Notes under the pieces: generated by a model
Told to the model about the DNA's origin: nothing
Database searches by the model: none
Seen by the model: the letters and a program-made list of their open reading frames with translations, nothing else
Translations under genes and position numbers: made by a program
Assembly: GCA_963806455.1 (NCBI GenBank)
Contig: CAWDXZ010000005.1
Location: 445,744-509,743 of the forward strand
Source of the DNA: Bog-756 sp963806455
GTDB lineage: Bacteria > Actinomycetota > Acidimicrobiia > Acidimicrobiales > RAAP-2
Direction: 5' to 3'
DNA length: 64,000 nucleotides
Shown: piece by piece, positions 44,015 through 51,476 of the stretch
Numbering within the stretch: position 1 is the stretch's first letter
Layout: each line of letters opens with the position of its first letter

Positions 44015-44299
44015 TTATGCCGTCCGACGAAGGTAGTCACGAACAGCCCGCCGAATGAGCTCGGCCTTCGTAATGCCTGCCTTCGTCGCCCGCTCGGTTG
44101 CCGCTCTTGTCAGCTCCGCTCCGAGCCGGACCGACTGGACCGGCGCCGCCTCGCGTTCGATCTGCGGTTGACGCCCGGGACCAGGCCGCACCTTCGCGTT
44201 ACCGAGGTCATACCCCCCTTCGGCTTCTGCAACAGCGTGCTCAAGGAACTCGTCGGTGATCTCGCGCCCTGATGGGGTCTTTCCGTGAGTCTTAGGCAT
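44015..44299 (-). CDS. Ribbon-helix-helix antitoxin-like protein (CopG type)
   Basis: 94 residues. The C-terminal part QSVRLGAELTRAATERATKA then AELIRRAVRDYLRRTA is a ribbon-helix-helix DNA-binding domain; the N-terminal half (EITDEFLEHAVAEAEGGYDL) is the typical toxin-binding tail. The start overlaps the end of the upstream toxin-like gene by 8 bp. Toxin-first order with an overlapping RHH gene fits a type II toxin-antitoxin module. Confidence 0.8.
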   Translation of the reverse strand: MPKTHGKTPSGREITDEFLEHAVAEAEGGYDLGNAKVRPGPGRQPQIEREAAPVQSVRLGAELTRAATERATKAGITKAELIRRAVRDYLRRTA

Positions 44300-44543
44300 T
44301 GTCGTCCTCCCATCTCTTCAAGAAACGCTGGTACTGGCTACGCATCCGCATCGCATGGATCACGAGTGGTGGCGCCCCTCGTCGCTCTTGGACGATGACT
44401 TCAAGCAGATTGGCAGCGGAATCTGGACCGAGATGGAGCGTCCTCCCGTCTCCGAGGTCAGCCACGGCCACGGCGTGGTCGATGGCATGGAGCATCTCCA
44501 GATCATCGATTCCATGCTTCCTGGCCGACTCATGGATCTCCAC
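44292..44543 (-). CDS. Small toxin-like protein (BrnT/DUF4258-like)
   Basis: 83 residues. MEIHESARKHGIDDLEMLHA, then LHLGPDSAANLLEVIVQ and a late VIHAMRMRSQYQRFL. The His-containing HAMRMR block and overall layout match small actinobacterial proteins paired with RHH antitoxins, related to BrnT-type RNase folds. Family assignment is from memory. It is the first gene of the pair and close to the tRNA att-like scar. Confidence 0.65.
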   Translation of the reverse strand: MEIHESARKHGIDDLEMLHAIDHAVAVADLGDGRTLHLGPDSAANLLEVIVQERRGAPPLVIHAMRMRSQYQRFLKRWEDDNA

Positions 44544-45370
44544 ATAGCTATAGCGTAATACGGAAAGAGTCAGAAGCCCATCCGCAAACCCGAAGGCCGC
44601 GCAAGACCTGGTGGGCGGCTTGGATGGCGTTTTTGACCCACACAGCCTTTAGCGTCCCGGTGGAGGTGACATCGTGAGTTTTCGCGCATCCACGCCTCTG
44701 ACCGAGCAAAGACGCTGGTTGCCATAGCTGCCTATGGCGGCCACCCTGGCGGCCGCTTGCTCAATATCGTGCGCGTCCCGAACGCCTTCGCCAACAATCG
44801 AAGCGAAGAGGTGCGCAAACAGTGGCGGGGGTTCACGATCATCGTGCACCTTCGGGCCACAGGCCCGACGTTACCGCTGGTCACTGGGCTTGCACTATGC
44901 AGCCGCCTGGGCGCTGCCCTACTCAATATCGTCGCTTCGCCGTTCAAGTCCCGAGAAACCCGCTGGCGCTGTCGGTTTTTCGTGCGACCTTCGGGTTAAC
45001 GCCCCGAAGTCCACCTCTGGTGACGTTCTGCGTGGGCCGCTCTAACGGGCACTTGATCGACACGTAGGGGCGGGGCTGAGCACTGAATCGACGCATTGTC
45101 TGGGACACCTGGCAAGGGCCGATTACGACACCTGGGGCGGCGCCGCGAGCCAGCTCCGACCAGTGGCGTCATGCGCGTGCCGCTGGTTCGGAGCGATACC
45201 GGACGAGGTTCGCCAAATCGGGAGTCCGCGAGCCAGCCGCAGCCGCCCCGCTTGACACTGTGTAGCAAATCGAGCCTCGGCGGATTGATTGGTTGTCGCG
45301 CGTTCATCCGAACGTCGAGGGCCGGACGCCGGCTGGGGCTGTCCGATGGATCGGATCGCGCGAGAATGGC
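44544..45370. other. Long intergenic region, no gene seen
   Basis: About 830 bp without a credible coding frame on either strand. CTCAATATCGT occurs twice (about 44760 and 44922), and the DNA is somewhat less GC-rich than its neighbours. Likely eroded DNA between the toxin-antitoxin pair and the thiC leader. Confidence 0.45.
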
Positions 45371-45462
45371 GACACGGGAGCTCGGACGGACCGGGCTGAG
45401 AGGGCGCCTGACCGGCGTCGACCGTTAAACCTGATCCGGGTAATGCCGGCGAAGGGAGGAGG
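45371..45462 (+). promoter_or_regulatory. TPP riboswitch (THI element)
   Basis: Conserved core elements are in order: CGGGAGCTCGGACGGACCGG, CTGAGA, then ACCTGATCCGGGTAATGCCG and GCGAAGGGA. This is the thiamin-pyrophosphate aptamer. It ends 5 bp before the thiC remnant start, with AGGGAGGAGG acting as the ribosome site that ligand would hide. The aptamer looks intact although its gene is broken. Confidence 0.93.
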
Positions 45463-45467
45463 CACTC

Positions 45468-46140
45468 ATGCCCGACGATGCGGAGCTGACATTCAGTTTT
45501 CCCAATCGACGCAAGGTGTACGTCGAGGTGCCCGATATCCGGGTGCCGTTCCGCGAGGTGCGGCTCGGCGGATCACCCGGACCACAGGGTTCGGTGCCGA
45601 ACGAACCGATCCGCCTCTATGACACCTCCGGCCCTGGGAGCGATCCCGAGGTCGGCCTGCCGGCGCTGCGGAAAGGATGGATTCTCGACCGTGGGGACGT
45701 GGAGCGCTACGACGGGCGGCCGGTCGAACGCCGGGACGACGGTCGGGTGGCCACCCGGCGGGCGGGCTCCGCCGTACCGGGCAAAGGACCGGAAGAAGCA
45801 GAAGCGGCGTCGAGAGGCGGAGACCGCCGGCCAGCGCGAGCACTCCGATCATCGGGAACGAGCCGTATTGGCGTCACCCAACTCCATTACGCTCGCCGGG
45901 GGCAGATCACCGCCGAGATGCGTTTCGCCGCGCTCCGCGAAGCGGTGGACCCCGAAGTGGTCCGTGCGGAGCTGGCGGCCGGTCGGGCCATCCTGCCGGC
46001 CAACGTCAACCACCCCGAGTCCGAGCCCATGGTCATCGGCAAGCGGTTCCTGGTGAAGGTGCCAACATCGGCAACTCGGCGGTCACCTCATCGGTGGCCG
46101 ACGAGGTCGAAAAGCTGACGTGGGCCATCCGGTGGGGGGC
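45468..46140 (+). pseudogene. thiC: Phosphomethylpyrimidine synthase, N-terminal remnant
   Basis: Homology to ThiC begins at the first codons (RRKVYVEVPDIRVPFREV, RLYDTSGPGSDPEVGLPALR) and includes GVTQLHYARRGQIT and RAILPANVNHPESEPMVIGK. After FLVKV a frameshift near 46060 precedes ANIGNSAVTSSVADEVEKL and WAIRWG, where homology stops. The radical-SAM C-terminus with the CX2CX4C cluster is missing, so the enzyme cannot work. It would have made HMP-P for thiamin under the riboswitch just upstream. A different gene fragment follows directly. Confidence 0.88.
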
Positions 46141-46149
46141 CCTACACAC

Positions 46150-46929
46150 TGGATTCATCGATTGCCCGTCTCGAAAAGGCGAAGGACACCATCGTCAAGC
46201 TCGGTGGGACGATGAACATTCGTGTCACCGACGGCTATCACCGACTCCGGGTCGGGGAGCTGGAGCTCCACCCGCTGATTATCTGGCCAAGGTCGCCGAG
46301 CAGAAGGAGAAGGACAGGGAAGAGCGGGCTCGTCTCAGGGAGGAAGAGATTGCTCGCCGGGAATTCGAGCGCGAGCAGGATCGTCTCCGCAAGGAACAAG
46401 CGCACTACGAATCCACACTGGAGGCCATGCGAGCTCAGGGGGACGAGGGGGGGCGGCGACCGAGCTCGAGGCGAAGCTCAACGAGATCGGGGATGCCCTG
46501 GACGGTCTGAGCAGACGTTCGGCCAACATACGAGCACGCCACGTCTATGTCATCTCGAATGTCGGCTCGTTCGGACCCGACATGGTGAAGATTGGCATGA
46601 CCAGAAGGCTCGACCCGATGGACCGGGTCAAGGAGCTGGGTGATGCGTCAGTGCCGTTCCACTATGACGTGCATGCGCTCATCTTCAGCGATGATGCGGT
46701 TGGTCTTGAGACCTCGCTTCACCATGCGCTCGCCGACTCACGGGTCAACTTTGTAAACATGAGGCGAGAGTTCTTCCGGGTCCCTCCGAGGACGGTGCGT
46801 GAAATGCTGGATGGGTTCGGAGCCACGGTCGTCGAATACGTCGAGCGGCCGGAAGCCCTTGAATGGAACCAGAGTGAGAATCATCGCCGGGAACTTCTCA
46901 CAGCGAAGCAGGACGTCAAGACCTCCTAG
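46150..46929 (+). pseudogene. DUF4041/T5orf172 (GIY-YIG-like) protein fragment
   Basis: A coiled, charged helix (EQKEKDREERARLREEEIAR) and a shift at a G-run near 46448 precede TELEAKLNEIGDALDGL. The T5orf172 domain follows: ARHVYVISNVGSFGPDMVKI, GMTRRLDPMDRVKELGDAS, the HHALADSR block and NMRREFFRV. Such domains are GIY-YIG-like and occur in phages and mobile elements. The N-terminus is missing and the fragment is joined directly to thiC. The last 115 residues are open from an internal ATG (46582). Confidence 0.75.
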
Positions 46930-47077
46930 ACCGCTCGGCGCTCAAAGTCACACAGCAGCTTCCTGCCGACATGGAGCGCCGCCAGAATGCTGCCCAACTT
47001 CGAGACCGAGGATGCAGTCGCACAGCTGGCTCCCGGGCCGTGGCTGGACCGGTACGGCTCGGCCGATCCCGAGGAGT

Positions 47078-48523
47078 TCAGCCGCGGAACGGCGGAGAGC
47101 CCCCGAAGTGATCGTGGAGCACGGTGCGCGCCGCGTAGAGACCGCACATCCCGTGGACCCCTCCGCCGGGCGGCGTCGATGCCGAGCACAGGTAGACCCC
47201 ATCGAGCGGCGTCCGGTAGGGATTCCACTGCACGGTCGGCCGGAACAGGGTCTGGCGGAGGTTGGCGGCTCCTCCACCGATGTCTCCACCCACGTAGTTG
47301 GGGTTGTGCTGCTCGACGTCGGCCGCGGTGCGGGTCGACCGGGCCAGGACCAGCTCAGAGAACCCCGGGGCGAATCGCTCGATCTGGGCCTCGATGGCCG
47401 CGGTCATGTCGACGGTGGAGCCCGACGGAACGTGACAGTACCCCCACAGGGTCTGCTGCCCGACCGGCGCCCGGGTGGGATCGGCGACACCGGGTTGTAC
47501 CACCAGGCAGTAGGGGCGGTCGGGGTGACGCCCGGCGGCGACCTCGTACTCACTGGATGCGATGTCCTCGAAGGTCCCTCCGAGGTGGAGGGTCCCGGCC
47601 TGACGGCACACCTCGGCGGTCCACGGGACCCGGTCGGACAGGGCCCAGTCCACCTTGCAGGTTCCGGGGCCGTGACGAAAGCGTCGGAGGGCCCTGCCGT
47701 AGCGGTCCGGCAGTGCGTTGCCCGCCATGGCCACGAGGTTCTTGGGTGCGGTGTCCACCACGACCGCGGTGGATGGAGGGAGCTCCGCTAGGGATTCAAC
47801 CCACCACCCGGTGGTCACCTCCCCACCAAGCCGAAGCAACTCGGCGACCAGCGCATCAGTGATCCCCGAGCTCCCGCCCTCGACCAGCGGCCATCCCACG
47901 GCGTGGGCGGTCAGAGCCAAAAGCAGCCCAAAAGCGCTCGTCAGTGGGAGTGACAGTAGCGACATCGAATGTGCGGCCACTCCCGCCAATAGGGCTCGGG
48001 CCTGATCGGTCTCGAATCGGCGCACCAATCGAGCCACGGGCAACAGGCCCGGAATCCCGAATCGGGCCATTGCGATCGGGTGGTCAGGGATCGATCGGAG
48101 TGGGCCCATCACGTCATCGGCGATCGCCTCAGCCTGGCGTACCATCGGCTCCATCAGTTTCCGGTAGGTCGGACCGTCGGGCCCCAGGGAGGTCACCGTC
48201 TCCTCCAGGTTTCGCGACGCGCTCGCCGCTCTTCCCCCATCGAGCGGATGGGCGAACGGCACTGCAGGCTGACGGAGGGAAGCGCGCAGGCCATCGAACG
48301 TCGACTGCCGGAAGAAGGGGGAGGCCAACACGAGTGGATGCACGGCGGAACAGACATCGTGGCGGAAGCCAGGCAGGGTCAACGGGTCGGTCCGACATCC
48401 ACCCCCCAGAGTGCCGGCTCCCTCGATGACTGAAACCGAGAGGCCCGCAGTGGCCAAGGTGATGGCGGCGGCCAGGCCGTTTGGTCCCGAGCCCACCACC
48501 ACGACGTCCACTGTGTTCACCAT
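47078..48523 (-). CDS. FAD-dependent oxidoreductase (phytoene-desaturase-like)
   Basis: 481 residues. The N-terminal dinucleotide motif VVVVGSGPNGLAAAITLATA (residues 7-26) with EGAGTLGGGCRT is characteristic of the carotenoid-desaturase/NAD(P)-FAD superfamily. The C-terminus has VYLCSASTPPGGGVHGMCGL, the usual FAD-contact motif of this group. No gene for carotenoid synthesis lies nearby, so the substrate is open. ATG at 48523. Opposite in direction to the small gene at 48615. Confidence 0.9.
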   Translation of the reverse strand: MVNTVDVVVVGSGPNGLAAAITLATAGLSVSVIEGAGTLGGGCRTDPLTLPGFRHDVCSAVHPLVLASPFFRQSTFDGLRASLRQPAVPFAHPLDGGRAASASRNLEETVTSLGPDGPTYRKLMEPMVRQAEAIADDVMGPLRSIPDHPIAMARFGIPGLLPVARLVRRFETDQARALLAGVAAHSMSLLSLPLTSAFGLLLALTAHAVGWPLVEGGSSGITDALVAELLRLGGEVTTGWWVESLAELPPSTAVVVDTAPKNLVAMAGNALPDRYGRALRRFRHGPGTCKVDWALSDRVPWTAEVCRQAGTLHLGGTFEDIASSEYEVAAGRHPDRPYCLVVQPGVADPTRAPVGQQTLWGYCHVPSGSTVDMTAAIEAQIERFAPGFSELVLARSTRTAADVEQHNPNYVGGDIGGGAANLRQTLFRPTVQWNPYRTPLDGVYLCSASTPPGGGVHGMCGLYAARTVLHDHFGGSPPFRG

Positions 48524-48614
48524 ACGATCACACGCCGCTCGATACCTGGAGTGAGTCTCTGCTCCATCACGTCAGTCTTACCGGTGAGAACACCCACGGA
48601 CAGGGTGGCTGCCG

Positions 48615-48917
48615 GTGGTTGCTCCGGAGGCTTGCACCACCAACAGAACGCCCTCCGCGCCCCCCACTGAAGCAGAGGAGCGGGCGACCCTATGCATCTC
48701 CACTCAGAACATGTGGGCCCAATTGCTCTCGGTGTACGACGCCGCCACTTCCGCGGGGGACGCCTCGGCCCTGGTGCACTGGCAACTCACCCCGACCCTC
48801 GATCGGAGCTACCACGAAGCCGACGAGATCGAGAGCATGGCGGCCCGGCTCGACTCGCTCCTGGCCTCGGCATCACGGGAGCTCAACGAGGAGGATCTGG
48901 ACTTCGACGAGGACTAG
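48615..48917 (+). CDS. Small acidic protein, unknown
   Basis: 100 residues from a GTG. The middle (MWAQLLSVYDAATSAGD, ADEIESMAARLDSLLASASR) is helical, and the C-terminus ends in an acidic run (NEEDLDFDED). Composition and codon pattern look coding, but no family is recognised. It lies between the FAD oxidoreductase and the permease gene and is convergent with the latter. Confidence 0.5.
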   Translation: MVAPEACTTNRTPSAPPTEAEERATLCISTQNMWAQLLSVYDAATSAGDASALVHWQLTPTLDRSYHEADEIESMAARLDSLLASASRELNEEDLDFDED

Positions 48918-48950
48918 TTGAATTCCGAGGACTGACCGGGGGCCGAGGCG

Positions 48951-51476
48951 TCACTCCGACCTCAACAGGAGAGCGGTCGGAGTTCGGGCGGCGATGCGGG
49001 CCGGGATGGCGGCCACCCCGTTGGCCAGCACCAGAGCACCCAGCGCGATCAGGACGATGGTTGTAGCCGGCACCGTGGGATTCGGCACCACATCGATCTC
49101 GTGGGCGAACAGGACCCAAAGCTGGCGGCCGATCATGATCCCCAGGGGAACGCCGACCAGGGTCCCGATGGCCACCGCCACGGTCGACTGCCAGGCCACG
49201 GTGGCGGCCAGCTGCCGGTGGGTGAAGCCCAAGGTTTTCATGAGCGCCAGGTCCCGACGCCGTCGCCGGACCGACGCCACCAGCGTCAAGCTGAGCGCAG
49301 CGATGACTCCGACGGCCAGCCCGATTCCGAGAATGGCTGGAGTGCTGCCCATCGAGCGGTAGTTGACGATCTCGGCCGGGCGCTGGACCGAGACTACGGT
49401 GATGCCGTTGTCGAGCGGCGTCGACGTGGCCTTGGCGATGCGCTCGAGGGCCTGTCGGGCGGAGACCGACCCCGTGCCGCCACGCACTCGGACCAGGATG
49501 GCGTTCGGCCCCGCCTGGGACGGAGGGACCCCATTGCTGTTGAGCAGCCTCCCCGAGAAGAGATGATCCGAGAGGAGCGCACCGGTCCCGATCTCGGTGT
49601 GGCTCGAGCCTCCATTGTTGATGGCGGGCATGGTGGCGGTGCCCACGATGTGCAGGGTCCGGCGGGGATCGATGCCGTTGTCGAAGGTCACGGTGTCTCT
49701 CACCTGTTTGTGGAGCTGGGCCAGTGTGGACCCGCCCAACACGATCTGATCATCGGACTCCACCGGATGGCCGCTCAGCAGCGGGGGGGTCACCGAGGCG
49801 CCGGGAGCTGCCGCAATTACCGGTACGTCGGTGCCGTCCAGCCGCACCCCGAAGTAGTAGACGCCAGACCACGCGACGACCGGTGCTGACCGCTCGAGCA
49901 GGTCGGCCGCTTGAGCCCGCGGGATGCTTGACCCGTTCACGCCAGTCAGGGCGTAGTCCCAGTTCCAGCCGTAGAGGGCTGGATGGGAGACCAAGGTGTT
50001 GAGGCTGGCTCCGAAGGTGACGGTGCCGATGACCATCATGACGGCCAGGGCCGCCCCGAGGATGGCCGAGCGCACGGGCACGGCATTACGCCCCACTCCA
50101 GGCTCCAAGGCGAAGCGGATGCCGGTCACCGCCGATTCCGGAAGCCCGGATCGGGCGGCCATGCCGGCCACCGACGACCGTTGTTGCCCGGGCGTGGCGC
50201 GCGGTCGGGCGATGCCGATGCGACCGGGGGCCATGTGGTTCCCGACCACCAGCGTCACGGCCCCGAGCACACCCACGACGACCACCGCCCCCAAGCCCAG
50301 CACCGTCCAGTCGAAGGCCACACCCGGCGTGGGATAGACGGCCCGGGCCGGCCCCAACGGCGCCAACGGGGAGAGGGCCACGGCCACAGCCACGGCCAGG
50401 ACGACTCCGGCCAGCACCGAGCCGCCCATGCCGATAAGGCCGTCCGACGTGGTCATGCGCCGGTCCGCTCCCAGGGCGCGCTCGACCGCCAGATCGTCGG
50501 TCAGCAATCGCAGCTGGCGTCCGATCAACTGGGCCGCGATGAGCAGCGCCGCCAGGCCGCAGATCATCCCGAAGACACCGAGGGCGATCGACTCGGGCTT
50601 GATGGCTCGTTCGGCTTTGGACACGATGGTCGAGGTGGACCCGGGCTGGAACTGGACCAGTCCCATGTGGATCGAACGGCCGATCTCGGTCAGCACCGTG
50701 GAGTCGTGGTGCGACCCGTCGTCCACCTGCACTCCGGTCTGGGTGAAGTACGCGCAACAGCCGAGGAGCGGGGCAGTGGCCGCAGGAGGGAACACCATGA
50801 TGTTGGCGTTCCCGGCGACGTCGGCATCGTCTTCGATCACTTGGCTGTTGGAGACCACGATCCCCACCAGCGTCGCGTTCAGGATGGTGTGCGGGTGGAC
50901 GGCCGAGGTGCCGAATCCGGGAAGGTAGGTCTGGGCGTTGGTGTACACCCCGAACCTCAGGTGGTCACCCAGGTGCACCCCGAAGAGGGACGCGGTGTAT
51001 CGGCTCATGACCAGTTCGTGGGCACCGGTGGGGAGCCGTCCGTCGAGAACCGTGATCTGGTTCTGGTCGAGACCGGGACCCACCAACCCGATGCCTTCGG
51101 CGGACTGCGCCGGCAGCGACGGGGGGTTCACCGGTGCGCCATTCGAACCAAGGAACAGCGTGTTGAGCCCGACCACGCTCGCCACACCGGCCACGTGCGG
51201 GAGGCCGGCGACGGTGTGGACAATCGACGGGTTGTAGCCGGCGCTGAACGGACCGCCTCCCGGGGTGAAGAGCCCGGTGATGCCCTCGAGATCCGACGGA
51301 TGGGTGCTGGCCATGTAGGCGGGAAAGGAGGACTGGGTGCGCCGGGCGGCGGCGATGGACCCCATGGCCAGACCACCAAGCAGTCCGATCAGGACGATGA
51401 GGGCCACGTAGCCACCCCATCGACGAGCCAGCGTCGTACGGAACCGGTACCACGCCACCCGGAGGGCCGATCGCAT
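48951..51476 (-). CDS. FtsX-type ABC permease, paralogue B
   Basis: 841 residues from the ATG at 51476, overlapping the upstream permease stop by one base (TGATG). TM helix WGGYVALIVLIGLLGGLAMG, a long outer domain with the motif LLGCCAYFTQTGVQVDDG, three FtsX helices at about 320-440, a second outer domain and a terminal FtsX core ending IPARIAARTPTALLLRSE. Clearly paralogous to the adjacent gene across the whole length. No substrate is evident. A possible pair for the ATPase at 57558, though that gene is several kb away. Confidence 0.92.
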   Translation of the reverse strand: MRSALRVAWYRFRTTLARRWGGYVALIVLIGLLGGLAMGSIAAARRTQSSFPAYMASTHPSDLEGITGLFTPGGGPFSAGYNPSIVHTVAGLPHVAGVASVVGLNTLFLGSNGAPVNPPSLPAQSAEGIGLVGPGLDQNQITVLDGRLPTGAHELVMSRYTASLFGVHLGDHLRFGVYTNAQTYLPGFGTSAVHPHTILNATLVGIVVSNSQVIEDDADVAGNANIMVFPPAATAPLLGCCAYFTQTGVQVDDGSHHDSTVLTEIGRSIHMGLVQFQPGSTSTIVSKAERAIKPESIALGVFGMICGLAALLIAAQLIGRQLRLLTDDLAVERALGADRRMTTSDGLIGMGGSVLAGVVLAVAVAVALSPLAPLGPARAVYPTPGVAFDWTVLGLGAVVVVGVLGAVTLVVGNHMAPGRIGIARPRATPGQQRSSVAGMAARSGLPESAVTGIRFALEPGVGRNAVPVRSAILGAALAVMMVIGTVTFGASLNTLVSHPALYGWNWDYALTGVNGSSIPRAQAADLLERSAPVVAWSGVYYFGVRLDGTDVPVIAAAPGASVTPPLLSGHPVESDDQIVLGGSTLAQLHKQVRDTVTFDNGIDPRRTLHIVGTATMPAINNGGSSHTEIGTGALLSDHLFSGRLLNSNGVPPSQAGPNAILVRVRGGTGSVSARQALERIAKATSTPLDNGITVVSVQRPAEIVNYRSMGSTPAILGIGLAVGVIAALSLTLVASVRRRRRDLALMKTLGFTHRQLAATVAWQSTVAVAIGTLVGVPLGIMIGRQLWVLFAHEIDVVPNPTVPATTIVLIALGALVLANGVAAIPARIAARTPTALLLRSE

